From the NCBI RefSeq assembly GCF_000284295.1, contig NC_017093.1, positions 4,960,001-5,024,000 of the forward strand: a DNA stretch of 64,000 nucleotides. Reading direction: 5' to 3'. The DNA comes from Actinoplanes missouriensis 431 (lineage in GTDB: Bacteria; Actinomycetota; Actinomycetes; Mycobacteriales; Micromonosporaceae). This document shows positions 1-8,356 of this stretch, piece after piece (within the stretch, counting starts at the first letter, position 1; each line of letters starts with the position of its first letter). The notes beneath the pieces were generated by a model. That model had not been told where the DNA came from, searched no databases, and saw nothing but the letters and a program-made list of their open reading frames with translations. The position numbers and the translations under genes were made by a program.

Positions 1-1
1 G

Positions 2-19
2 GACCGCACCGTCGGCTGA
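2..19 (+). CDS. possible 3' end of an upstream gene (partial)
   Basis: The frame beginning at base 2 reads five codons and then TGA, followed within a dozen bases by a strong hairpin. This fits the tail of a rightward gene cut off by the window edge. Five codons cannot identify a product, so only the stop plus the downstream terminator-like hairpin support it. Confidence 0.25.
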   Translation, partial: DRTVG

Positions 20-29
20 TCCGCCGTCC

Positions 30-58
30 GTCCGGCGCCCGGCTTCCGGGCGCCGGAC
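30..58 (+). terminator. hairpin terminator
   Basis: A perfect 13-bp stem (arms GTCCGGCGCCCGG and CCGGGCGCCGGAC) with a 3-base CTT loop, without a T tract, as is usual for high-GC actinomycetes. It would end the gene entering from the left edge. A second palindrome (GCCGGGCGC, one base, GCGCCCGGC; 109-127), flanked by two CGATCG copies, lies between it and the first kinase; its role is unknown. Confidence 0.6.
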
Positions 59-189
59 ACCCCGCGTCACGCACCGGGCGAGCCCGGAACGGTTCGACGC
101 CGATCGTTGCCGGGCGCGGCGCCCGGCTCAGCGATCGAGGGAACGCGCCGATATGAGATCGACGGCTGCGTTCGGGAGGCATCGGCGGC

Positions 190-2259
190 ATGAGTTACCG
201 GATCTCACTGGCCCGGACCATGCTGTTCGCCCTGGTGTACGGCGTCGCGGTGTACACCGGACGCCGGGCCGCCCTCGATCACTCCGGCGACTCGCTGGTG
301 TGGCCGTCCGCCGGTGTCGGAGCGCTCTGGTTCTGTGCGCAGCGCCATGCCCGTACCCCATGGGTTGACCGTGTCCTGTTGCCGTTGATCCTCGTCTGGG
401 TGACGCTGCAGACCGGCGCCGCGCCGTGGGAGGCCGTGCTGTACGGGATGGCCGGACTCACCCAGGCCACCCTGTTCCGGCGGCTGCTGGCGCGGCTGCG
501 GCCGAACCTGTGGGGCGGCGCCGGCGCCGAGCCGCTCCGGGCGCCGCGCGATCTGTGGGGGCTGCTCGCCGCCGCGTTCGGGGCCGCGGCCTCCGCGTGC
601 GCCGTCGGGTCGGTCGGCGAATGGGTGCATCAGGGCGACTACCCGCTGCCCGCGACGGTCATGAACCTGGCCCGGAACGTCACCAGCATCCTGATCATCG
701 GGTCGGTCGGCATCTGCGTCGCGGGCGCCCTCGCCACCGTCCGGAGCCGATTTGGGGGCCGAGCCGGCTGGTGGCCGCGGGCCCGGAGCCGGCTGGCCGG
801 CGCGTCCCCGTGGCGGATCGCGGAACACCTCGCCATCGTCGTCGGCACCACCGCCGCCTACCTGGCCGGGTTCGCCTACGAGGACCGGCTGCCGCTGTCC
901 TTCGCGATGCTCGGCTGGACGGTCCTGGTCGCCACCCGGCTGTCCACGCCGTTCGTCCTGGTGCACAACTCGGTGGCCGCCGGCATCGCCGTCACGTTCA
1001 CCCGCGGGGGCTCCGGGCCGTTCGCCCACGTCCCCGACCCCACGGTCCGCGCCGTCATGGTGCAGCTGTTCCTCGCCCTCGTCGCCCTCGTCGGTCTCGC
1101 CCTGGCGCTCGGCCGCGACGAACGCCGCCAGCTGCTCACCCAGCTCGGCCACGAGAAGGAACTGCTCCGGGCGATCATCGACTCGATGGCCGACGGCCTC
1201 GCGGTGATCGAACCCGACGGCCGGGTCTCGCTGCGCAACCCGGCCGTCAGCCACCTGCTCGGCGGCGTGACGAGCCCGGACGACCGGATGGCCGACCCCG
1301 CCTGGTACGGCCTGCACCACGTCGACGGCACCCCGTTCCCGGAGGACGGCCTCGCCTACATCCGGGCCCTGGCCGGCGAGGACGTGCAGGGCGTGGAGAT
1401 GCTGGTCCGCAACGCCGGGGTGCCGGAGGGCCGGTTCATCACGGTGACCGCCACCTCGCTGCCCCGGCCCGGCGGCACGCGCAGCGCGGTCGTGCTCTTC
1501 CACGACGTGACCGCCGAGCACCGGCAGCGCGACGAGCTGACCAGTTTCGCCGGGGTGGTGGCGCACGACCTGCTCAACCCACTCACCGGGGTGCAGGGCT
1601 GGACGGAGGCGGTGCACGACTCGGTGGCCGGCGCTCCCCCGCACCCGAACCTGGAGCAGGCGCTCACCGACCTGGACCGGCTGAGCCGCACGTCGGCGCG
1701 GATGCGCGGGCTGATCGACGGGTTGCTGGCGTACACCACCGCCCGGCAGGCCACCGCGGAACCGATCAGCGTCGACACCGCCGCGGTCCTCGCCGACGTC
1801 ACCGGCGCCCGTGCCGACGCCGCGGTCGCGGCCGGTCAGCCGGAACCCAAGTTCACCATCGGCCCGGCGCCGCCGGTCTGCGCCGACCCGGTGCTGCTGC
1901 GCCAGCTGCTGGACAACCTGATCGGCAACGCCATCAAGTACACGGCGCCGGGCGTCACCCCGACGCTGGTGATCGACGCTTCGCGCACCGGGGACATGGT
2001 GTCGATCCGGATCGCGGACAACGGCGTCGGCATCCCGGCGGGCCAGCACACCGCCATCTTCGGCGACTTCCACCGGGCGCACACCGACGGGCGGTTCCTC
2101 GGCACCGGCCTGGGCCTGGCCATCTGCCGGCGGATCGTGGAGCGCCACGGCGGCACGATCACGGCGGAGGACAACGCGGGCGGCGGTTCCTGCTTCACGG
2201 TGACCCTGCCCGCCGCGGTGCCCGCGCCGGCGCCGGACCAGCTGATGACCTCGGCCTAG
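190..2259 (+). CDS. MASE1-PAS sensor histidine kinase
   Basis: Membrane sensor kinase of 689 aa. Residues 1 to about 310 form a multi-helix MASE1-like sensor with several hydrophobic segments. A PAS region follows at about 315-440. Next is a HisKA domain whose phosphoacceptor is His459 in the motif VVAHDLLNPL, and a C-terminal HATPase domain with an N box (DNLIGNAIKY) and a G box (GTGLGLAICRR). All catalytic motifs look intact. GGGAGG lies about 10 bases before the ATG. No response regulator lies beside it; the neighbour is a second kinase on the opposite strand with stops 18 bp apart, so this is an orphan kinase. MASE1 ligands are generally unknown, so the signal cannot be assigned. Confidence 0.85.
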   Translation: MSYRISLARTMLFALVYGVAVYTGRRAALDHSGDSLVWPSAGVGALWFCAQRHARTPWVDRVLLPLILVWVTLQTGAAPWEAVLYGMAGLTQATLFRRLLARLRPNLWGGAGAEPLRAPRDLWGLLAAAFGAAASACAVGSVGEWVHQGDYPLPATVMNLARNVTSILIIGSVGICVAGALATVRSRFGGRAGWWPRARSRLAGASPWRIAEHLAIVVGTTAAYLAGFAYEDRLPLSFAMLGWTVLVATRLSTPFVLVHNSVAAGIAVTFTRGGSGPFAHVPDPTVRAVMVQLFLALVALVGLALALGRDERRQLLTQLGHEKELLRAIIDSMADGLAVIEPDGRVSLRNPAVSHLLGGVTSPDDRMADPAWYGLHHVDGTPFPEDGLAYIRALAGEDVQGVEMLVRNAGVPEGRFITVTATSLPRPGGTRSAVVLFHDVTAEHRQRDELTSFAGVVAHDLLNPLTGVQGWTEAVHDSVAGAPPHPNLEQALTDLDRLSRTSARMRGLIDGLLAYTTARQATAEPISVDTAAVLADVTGARADAAVAAGQPEPKFTIGPAPPVCADPVLLRQLLDNLIGNAIKYTAPGVTPTLVIDASRTGDMVSIRIADNGVGIPAGQHTAIFGDFHRAHTDGRFLGTGLGLAICRRIVERHGGTITAEDNAGGGSCFTVTLPAAVPAPAPDQLMTSA

Positions 2260-2277
2260 CAACGCGCGGCGGGGTTG

Positions 2278-4263
2278 TCAGGGGTGGGTGCTCGGCAGGT
2301 GGACGGTGAGGACCGTACCGGTGGGGGTGTTGGGGGTGAGGGTGATGGCGCCCCGGTGGAGATGGACGATGGCCCGGGCGCGGCTCAGGCCGAGGCCGCT
2401 GCCGGGGATGCCGTGATGGCGGACGTTCGTCGCCCGGTAGAAGCGGTCGAAGACCTGGTTCTGCTCGGTCAGCGGGGTGCCGATGCCGGTGTCGGCGATG
2501 CGCAGGGTGGCGCCGTGGTCGCCGGCGAGCAGGTCGATCGTGACGGTGGCGCCGGCCGGGCTGAACTTGACGGCGTTGGCGAGCAGGTCGTCGACCACCT
2601 GGCGGATGCGGTGGGCGTCGCCGGGGACGATCGGGCCGCGCCCGAGGTTCGTGATGAGGCGGACGCCGGACCCGGCGGCGGTGAGGCGGATCGCGATGGC
2701 GGCCTCGGACACGACGGCGGACAGGTCGACCGGGTCGGTGGCCAGCTGCTCGTGGCCGGACTCCAGGGCGACCAGGTCGAGCAGGGAGTCCACCAGGCCC
2801 TGCAGCATCGCGGTGTTGCGGGCCACGGCGGACAGCATCTGCCGCTGGTCCGGGCCGAGACCGTCGGTCTCCTCGGCGAGGATCGTGACGTTCGCGGTGA
2901 TCGCGGTGAGCGGGGTGCGCAGCTCGTGGCCGACCAGGTCGAGGAAGTCGTCCTGGGAGCGGTGCAGCTGCCGGGCCAGCTCCTCGGCGCGGCGCAGCGC
3001 CACGTAGACGCCGATCTGCGCGGCGACGCCGTCGAGCAGCACCGTCAGCAGCTCCTCGTCGACCTCCGGTGAGCCGGAGTAACAGGTGAGCACACCGAGC
3101 AGGGTGCGGCCGTCGCGGACCGGGACGGCCATCGCGGTCCGGATGCCGTGCCGGGCGCAGATCTCGGCGCGCTCCCGTTCGATCGGGGTGAGCCTGGCGG
3201 TGATGGCGGTGACGTCGGGCACCCACAGCGGCTTGCCGGTCTTCCACGCGCGGCCGGTGGCGCCCTGACCCCGTACCGGAAGGTGCCCGAAGAAATCGCC
3301 CGGATCCTCCCCGTCCGCGCAGTGATGCCCGACCGGTTGCAGAACACCGCTGGCCTCGTCGATGAGAAACAGCTCGGCGCTGGGCCAGCCGAGCGCCTCG
3401 GTCACCGCGGCCAGCGCGGCGGGCGCGGCCTCGATGATCGACGTGGCGGCGCGCAGAGCGCGTTCGACCTGCTGGCGGCACTCGCCGAAACGTTCCGCCC
3501 GGCGCAGGGCGGTGACCTCGTTGGCGACCGACACGGCGCCCAGCCGCCGGCCGTCGCGGCCGACGATCGGCTGGGCGGTGGCGGCGAACGTGCGCATCCG
3601 GTGGTCCGGCCCGCAGGCCAGCACGTCGAGGCCGGTGATGTGCTCGCCGCGCAGCGCCCGCATCACCGGGGTCTGCTCCCAGCCCATCGGCCGCTTCGCC
3701 GTGTCGTAGAGGTCGAACGAGGTGGCCGCCGGCCGGCCGGCGGTGATCGGGCCGGTCTGCACCTGGCGCAGCACCCGGTTCAGCACGATCACCCGGCCGT
3801 GCTGGTCGACGGCGATCACACCGACCGAGAGGCTGTCGAGCAGCGCGGTGAGGAAGCCGGCGTCCCGGTCGGCGGTGGTCTCGGCAGCCAGGTCGGCGAG
3901 GAGGACGCAGGCCAGGGCCTCGCCGTCGCCGCGCGCCAGGGAGAGGGTGGCCCGGGTGGTCAGGCGGTGCCCGTCGCGGTGCCGCACGCTCAGCTCGCGG
4001 ACCACGGGACGCGCCGGACCGGCCGCGAACAGGCGGATCAGGGCCGGCATGATCGGGTCACCGTCGTACCGGGGCTGAATGGTCTCGTCGAGGTGGCGCC
4101 CGCGGGCCTGGGCCGCGGTGAAGCCGAGCAGGTCGTGCGCGGCCCGGTTGAACCCGCGGACGATGCCGGCGGCGTCGAGCGCGAGGAACGCCTCCGGGAC
4201 GCTGTCGAGCAACTCCGTGTTCTCCCGCGCCGGGTCCGCGATCGAGTCCTCGTTCACGGCCAC
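2278..4263 (-). CDS. soluble PAS-PAS-GAF sensor histidine kinase
   Basis: A 661-aa protein with no hydrophobic segments, so probably cytoplasmic. It has a PAS domain at about 15-120, a second PAS region at about 135-250, and a GAF domain at about 270-410 (RGQGATGRAWKTGKPLWVPD is typical GAF). HisKA follows with His446 in GHELRTPLTAI, then HATPase with DDLLANAVKF and GSGLGLSRARAI. The start is GTG; a second GTG two codons in sits better behind GGGGAGG. It is an orphan kinase with no adjacent regulator. PAS and GAF domains suggest sensing of a small molecule, redox state or light, but no diagnostic ligand residues are recognised. Confidence 0.82.
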   Translation of the reverse strand: MAVNEDSIADPARENTELLDSVPEAFLALDAAGIVRGFNRAAHDLLGFTAAQARGRHLDETIQPRYDGDPIMPALIRLFAAGPARPVVRELSVRHRDGHRLTTRATLSLARGDGEALACVLLADLAAETTADRDAGFLTALLDSLSVGVIAVDQHGRVIVLNRVLRQVQTGPITAGRPAATSFDLYDTAKRPMGWEQTPVMRALRGEHITGLDVLACGPDHRMRTFAATAQPIVGRDGRRLGAVSVANEVTALRRAERFGECRQQVERALRAATSIIEAAPAALAAVTEALGWPSAELFLIDEASGVLQPVGHHCADGEDPGDFFGHLPVRGQGATGRAWKTGKPLWVPDVTAITARLTPIERERAEICARHGIRTAMAVPVRDGRTLLGVLTCYSGSPEVDEELLTVLLDGVAAQIGVYVALRRAEELARQLHRSQDDFLDLVGHELRTPLTAITANVTILAEETDGLGPDQRQMLSAVARNTAMLQGLVDSLLDLVALESGHEQLATDPVDLSAVVSEAAIAIRLTAAGSGVRLITNLGRGPIVPGDAHRIRQVVDDLLANAVKFSPAGATVTIDLLAGDHGATLRIADTGIGTPLTEQNQVFDRFYRATNVRHHGIPGSGLGLSRARAIVHLHRGAITLTPNTPTGTVLTVHLPSTHP

Positions 4264-4315
4264 CTCCCCGGACGGCCGCCGATTACCCAGAATAAAAGGC
4301 GCTAAACGGACGCCT

Positions 4316-4363
4316 CCGTGTCCTCGCCGGCTCCGCTGATTCGGGGAGCCGGCAAGGACACGG
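4316..4363 (-). terminator. hairpin terminator after manganese catalase
   Basis: A 19-bp stem with a 10-base loop lies between the catalase stop and the start of the PAS-GAF kinase. In the minus-strand transcript the single imperfect position becomes a G-U pair, so the fold is complete in the direction of the catalase mRNA. It insulates the kinase gene from catalase read-through. Confidence 0.7.
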
Positions 4364-4378
4364 ACCGGAGGACGACGT

Positions 4379-5296
4379 CTAGTCGAGCGCGCCCTTGATC
4401 TTGTTGACCACGTTCGCGACGCCCTGGACGTGTGCTCCGGCTCCGGTGCCGGGCTTGCCCTTGCCCATCGAGCCGTCGTAGGTCACGAACAGCTTCGGGT
4501 CGGGCGCCGGGCCGAGCGGTTTGTCGTCGGTCAGCGGCTGCGCGTCCGGCACGTACACGATCTGATCCTTGCCGTTCAGGGTCGGGCCCTGCGCCCAGCG
4601 GCCCTCTCCGGCCCGGCTCTCCGGGTCGAAGCTGTAGAACGTGTGGTTCGCCTCGGGATGCTCGAACTCGGCGTTCGAGTCCTCGATGCCGCTCTCGGTG
4701 AAGCCGTCGGCGATCAGCTGCTCGATGCCGAGCAGCCACTGCTGCTGGTGGTAGGTGTCGCGGGCCAGGTTGAACTGCAGCATGTCCTTGACACCGCGGT
4801 CGTCGGTCATGTTGTAGATCCGGCTCGTCTGCAGGCGGCTCTGCGCCTCGGCGGCCACGTTGGACCGGAAGTCGGCGAGCAGGTTGCCGCTCGCGACGAT
4901 GTACCCGGCGTTCCACGGCACGCCCTGGCTGTTGGTCGGCATCGCGCCGCCACCGGTCACCACCGCGTGCTGCGGGTTCTGGCCGCCGAGCACGGCGGCG
5001 AGCACCGGGTTGGCCGCGGCGGCCTTCTCGGTCGCCTCGGCCGGGCCGCCCTCGAGCAGGCGGGCCAGCATCGTGGTGAGCATCTCGACGTGACCGATCT
5101 CCTCGGTCGCGATGTCCATGATCATGTCCTTGTACTTGCCGGGGACGCGGCACGACCAGCCCTGCCACAGGTACTGCATCATCACGGTCATCTCGCCGAA
5201 CTGTCCACCGACCAGCTCCTGCAGCTTCGCGGCGAAGAACGCGTCCGGCTTCTCCGGCTTGGCCTGGAACTGCAGGTGGTCAACGTGCTTGAACAT
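4379..5296 (-). CDS. manganese (non-haem) catalase
   Basis: Dimanganese catalase of 305 aa that dismutates H2O2 in the cytoplasm. The ferritin-like fold is evident, and the metal ligands known from the Lactobacillus plantarum enzyme can be placed: Glu35 (QFGEMTVMMQY), Glu66 and His69 (TEEIGHVEML), Glu150 (AAEAQSR) and His183 (DTYHQQQW). Length is normal for the family. The ATG is preceded by GAGAGGAGCAAC, a strong ribosome site. It is divergent from an NRAMP Mn transporter across a 115-bp gap, suggesting cofactor supply and enzyme are made together. No clear MntR or DtxR operator could be picked out in the gap. Confidence 0.93.
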   Translation of the reverse strand: MFKHVDHLQFQAKPEKPDAFFAAKLQELVGGQFGEMTVMMQYLWQGWSCRVPGKYKDMIMDIATEEIGHVEMLTTMLARLLEGGPAEATEKAAAANPVLAAVLGGQNPQHAVVTGGGAMPTNSQGVPWNAGYIVASGNLLADFRSNVAAEAQSRLQTSRIYNMTDDRGVKDMLQFNLARDTYHQQQWLLGIEQLIADGFTESGIEDSNAEFEHPEANHTFYSFDPESRAGEGRWAQGPTLNGKDQIVYVPDAQPLTDDKPLGPAPDPKLFVTYDGSMGKGKPGTGAGAHVQGVANVVNKIKGALD

Positions 5297-5411
5297 CAGT
5301 TGCTCCTCTCGGGGGCCGCCATCGGCACGCAGAGTTGGCTACCCGTCAGTTCTGCCTTCCGGGGTCAGCCGTGGCCCGGACAGGCCTGCCGTCGTGGGCA
5401 CTGCGGGGCCC

Positions 5412-6650
5412 ATGGTGGTTCTGGATCTGGCAATGCCGCTGAAGAGACGGGTGACGCGGGTCGCGCCCTGGTTCGGCCCGGCTTTCGTGGCGGCCATCGC
5501 GTACGCCGACCCCGGCAACTTCGCCACCAACTTCACCAGCGGGGCGAGCTTCGGGTACCTGCTCGTCTGGGTGATCGTGGCGGCGAACATCATGGCGATG
5601 CTGATCCAGGCGCTCTCCGCGAAACTCGGCCTGGTCACCGGCCGCGACCTGCCGGAGCTCTGCCGCGAGCAGCTGCCCCGGCCGGTCTCCCGGGGCCTGT
5701 GGGTGCAGGCCGAGCTGGTCGCGATGGCCACCGACCTCGCCGAGATCATCGGTGGAGCGCTCGCGCTCCACCTGCTCTTCGGCGTCCCGCTGCCGATCGG
5801 CGGGCTGATCACCTGCGCCGCGGCCTTCGCGCTGCTGGAGCTGCACCGGCGCGGGGTACGCCGGTTCGAGACGGTGATCGGCGCCCTGCTCGGCGTGATC
5901 CTGCTCGGCTTCCTCTACACCGCGCTACGGTCCGGCGCCGACGCGGGGGCGCTCTCCACCGGCATGGTCCCGTCGTTCCAGGGCACCGAGAGCCTGCTGC
6001 TGGCCACCGGCATCCTCGGGGCCACCGTGATGCCGCACGTCATCTACCTGCACTCGGCGCTGACCAAGTCGCGTACCGCGGCGGCCGGACCGGCCCGGCT
6101 GCGGGAGGCCCTGCGCTGCCAGCGCGCCGACACCCTGATCGCGCTCGGCGCGGCCGGACTCGTCAACCTCGCCATGCTGGTGATCGCCGCGCAGCTCTTC
6201 TTCGGTTCCGGGATCGGCGGCACCGACACCCTGGAGGGCATCCACGCCGGACTCGGCACGGTCCTGGACGGGCACGCCGCCACCGCGTTCGCGATCGCGC
6301 TGCTCACCTCCGGGCTCGCGTCGTCGAGTGTCGGCACGTACGCCGGTCAGGTCGTCATGCAGGGCTTCATCGGACGCAGCATCCCGCTCGCCCTGCGCCG
6401 CTTGATCACCATGGCCCCGGCGATGGTCGTGCTGCTGATCGGCGTGGACCCCACCCAGGCGCTGGTCTGGTCGCAGGTGGTGCTCTCCTTCGGGGTGCCG
6501 TTCGCGCTCGTCCCGCTGATCTGGCTGACCCGCCGGCGCGACCTGCTCGGCGAGCACGCCAACCGTCCGATCACGACCGCCGCCGCGTCCGCGGTCGCCC
6601 TGCTGATCATCGTCCTCAACGGATTCCTGCTGGTCACAACGCTTGGTTGA
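5412..6650 (+). CDS. mntH: NRAMP divalent metal (Mn/Fe) transporter
   Basis: Proton-coupled Mn2+/Fe2+ importer of 412 aa with about 11 membrane helices. The helix-1 metal-binding motif reads YADPGNFATNF and the helix-6 motif reads ATVMPHVIY, both canonical for NRAMP. The open frame extends upstream, but its product there is not NRAMP-like; the first sensible start is the ATG giving MVVLDLAMPL behind GCGGGG, with a second ATG seven codons later. It is divergent from the manganese catalase, so manganese is the likely physiological substrate. Converges with the response regulator that follows. Confidence 0.92.
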   Translation: MVVLDLAMPLKRRVTRVAPWFGPAFVAAIAYADPGNFATNFTSGASFGYLLVWVIVAANIMAMLIQALSAKLGLVTGRDLPELCREQLPRPVSRGLWVQAELVAMATDLAEIIGGALALHLLFGVPLPIGGLITCAAAFALLELHRRGVRRFETVIGALLGVILLGFLYTALRSGADAGALSTGMVPSFQGTESLLLATGILGATVMPHVIYLHSALTKSRTAAAGPARLREALRCQRADTLIALGAAGLVNLAMLVIAAQLFFGSGIGGTDTLEGIHAGLGTVLDGHAATAFAIALLTSGLASSSVGTYAGQVVMQGFIGRSIPLALRRLITMAPAMVVLLIGVDPTQALVWSQVVLSFGVPFALVPLIWLTRRRDLLGEHANRPITTAAASAVALLIIVLNGFLLVTTLG

Positions 6651-6687
6651 ACCGCCTCGATCGGGGAATCCGGCCCCGCATGCCGAC

Positions 6688-7332
6688 TCACAGCAGACCG
6701 GCGCTGCCGGCCAGCGCGGCAGCCGCTTCGCGGCTGGAGACCCGCAACTTGCGCAGGAGCGTGGCGGTCAGGCGCTTCACGGTACGTTCGGAGACGTGCA
6801 GCCGCGTCGCGATCTCCGCGGTGGACGAGCCGTTCGCGATCAGCCGCAGCAGCGTGCGGTCGTCCGGGCCGAGCGACTCGGTGGCCGCCGGCGCCGATCG
6901 CCGCTGGTCCTTCTCGACCAGGGCGGCGAGCAGCCGCGGCGGCAGCACCGCCCACCCCTGGTGCGCGGCCAGCAGGGGCGCCAGCAGGTCGGCCGCGGTG
7001 CTGCTCTTCGGCAGGAAACCGGACGCGCCGGTGCGCAGCGCCGCCAGGACGACCGCCGGATCGTCGTCACCGGACATCGCGATCACCGGTGAGCGCGGGG
7101 CGGCCCGGCGGACCGCGTCGATGGCGTGGAGCCCGCCGGGCGGCGGCATGTGCAGGTCGACGAGGACCAGATCGGGGACCGTGTTGCGGACGATGCCGGC
7201 CGCGTACGCGGCGTCCCCGGTGCTCGCCACGACCGTGGCGCGGCCGTTGCTCACCTCGGGCAGGAGCAGTTCCATTCCCCGTACGAAGAGATCGTGGTCG
7301 TCGATGATCGCCACCCGGATCGTCGTTCTCAT
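6688..7332 (-). CDS. NarL/FixJ-family response regulator
   Basis: A 214-aa two-component regulator. The receiver domain (about 5-120) has the acidic pair D11/D12, phospho-acceptor Asp59 (LVLVDLHMP) and the conserved lysine in FLPKSS. A LuxR-type helix-turn-helix lies at about 150-210 (SSTAEIATRLHVSERTVKRL). The start was taken at MRTTIRVAIIDDHD; the longer open frame runs through the divergent kinase and is an artefact. Its start lies 30 bp from the start of the opposite kinase, so the two genes share a very short control region and are probably cognate partners. Confidence 0.88.
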   Translation of the reverse strand: MRTTIRVAIIDDHDLFVRGMELLLPEVSNGRATVVASTGDAAYAAGIVRNTVPDLVLVDLHMPPPGGLHAIDAVRRAAPRSPVIAMSGDDDPAVVLAALRTGASGFLPKSSTAADLLAPLLAAHQGWAVLPPRLLAALVEKDQRRSAPAATESLGPDDRTLLRLIANGSSTAEIATRLHVSERTVKRLTATLLRKLRVSSREAAAALAGSAGLL

Positions 7333-7362
7333 GGCGATCGCTTGCCCCGACCGGAGCCAGTC

Positions 7363-8013
7363 ATGCGTCTGATTCCCCGGCAGGCCCGGCCGGACCCGGG
7401 CATGCTGCTCATCCGCAGTGTGTGCCACGAGCTGCGCCCGCCGATGGCGACCCTCGCCGGGCTGGTGCAGGCCCTGGAGAAGGCGCCCTCCGAGCCGCGC
7501 CGGGCCGAGCTCACCCGGCTCGCCGCCGAGCACGTCGCCTATGCCGAGGCGATCCTCGGGCAGGCCTCGGAGACCGTCGGGGGACGGAACGGCAGCGCCG
7601 TCGAGCCCGTCCCGCTCGCCCGGATCCTGCCCGCGGTCGCCGCGACGGCGCCGGCCGGGACGGTGCGGATCTCGGCCGGGCGGGCCGCCCTGCGCTGGCC
7701 GGTCCATCCGGGACACACCCAGCAGATCCTGATCAATCTGGTCGGCAACGCGGTGCGGCACGGATCCGGCCCGGTACGGCTCGCCGTGCAGGCCCGGCCG
7801 TGGCGGCTGCGGCTCACCGTCGCGGACGCCGGTGGGCCCACGCCGCAGCTGCGGACGGCGTTGCGGCGGCGGAGCGCGCCGCCCGGCGAGCGTGGCCTGG
7901 GACTGTGGGTGGTACGGCAGCTGCTCGGCGGTCTCGGCGGGTCGGTTCGCAGCCGGAAGCTGGCCCCGGCGGGGCTGGCCATGGAGGTGCTGCTGCCGCG
8001 CTACCGGGGGTGA
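7363..8013 (+). CDS. short cytoplasmic sensor histidine kinase
   Basis: A 216-aa kinase with no membrane segment. His22 lies in VCHELRPPMATLAGL (HisKA), and the HATPase domain has NLVGNAVRHGSG and a G box in GERGLGLWVVRQLLGG. It lacks any recognisable input domain, so it may be controlled through a partner protein or through dimerisation with another kinase. The start gives MRLIPRQARP; upstream in-frame sequence overlaps the divergent regulator and is discounted. The partner is the divergent NarL-type regulator 30 bp away. Confidence 0.8.
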   Translation: MRLIPRQARPDPGMLLIRSVCHELRPPMATLAGLVQALEKAPSEPRRAELTRLAAEHVAYAEAILGQASETVGGRNGSAVEPVPLARILPAVAATAPAGTVRISAGRAALRWPVHPGHTQQILINLVGNAVRHGSGPVRLAVQARPWRLRLTVADAGGPTPQLRTALRRRSAPPGERGLGLWVVRQLLGGLGGSVRSRKLAPAGLAMEVLLPRYRG

Positions 8014-8074
8014 TCCCGGCTGGGGGTGGCCCGGTGGGGACGGTGCTCGGCCCCGGCGGGCCGGGGCTCGGGGA

Positions 8075-8269
8075 ATGCGGGTCGGCATGAGGCTGAGTCA
8101 GAGCATGCGGACCCTGATCGTGGCGACCTGGATCGGGGCGCTGCTGTACGCGGGTGCCGGTGTCCATGCCGTGACGCTGTCGGTGGCGCTGGCGCTCGTG
8201 TGGGCAGCGCCGCTGCTGCGGGACCGCGCCCACGGGCGGGTGATCGCGGGCGCCGGAGCGGCCGGGTGA
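8075..8269 (+). CDS. small hypothetical membrane protein
   Basis: A 64-aa frame whose product has one or two hydrophobic helices (LIVATWIGALLYAG and VTLSVALALVWAAPLL) and a short basic tail. The hydrophobic pattern and codon use support a real gene, but I do not recognise a family. The last ten codons and the stop lie inside a 26-bp tandem repeat, so the C-terminus may vary between strains. An ATG four codons in is an alternative start. It follows the short kinase by about 60 bp and may be cotranscribed. Confidence 0.45.
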   Translation: MRVGMRLSQSMRTLIVATWIGALLYAGAGVHAVTLSVALALVWAAPLLRDRAHGRVIAGAGAAG

Positions 8270-8341
8270 TCGCGGGCGCCGGAGCGGCCGGGTGATCGCG
8301 GGCGCCGGAGCGGCCGGGTGATGCCGGGCCTCGCAGCGGCC
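8238..8341. repeat. 26-bp tandem repeat array, about 4 copies
   Basis: Three near-identical 26-bp units begin GGGTGATCGCGGGCGCCGG and a fourth is diverged. Each unit carries TGA in one frame, so the first copies supply the C-terminus and stop of the small membrane protein. The period is not a multiple of three, so copy-number change would alter reading frames. It lies in the convergent gap before the GCS2-family gene. Confidence 0.9.
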
Positions 8342-8356
8342 TGATGATGCCGGTCG

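Noticed and set aside
205..2262. Long minus-strand frame opposite the MASE1 kinase
   Set aside because: Low-complexity Gly/Arg/Ala product without domains; the plus strand has clear kinase motifs. Long shadow frames are normal at this GC content.
4430..7372. Very long frame (980 codons) through the catalase-mntH region
   Set aside because: It crosses antisense and out-of-frame real genes, and its product has no recognisable domain.
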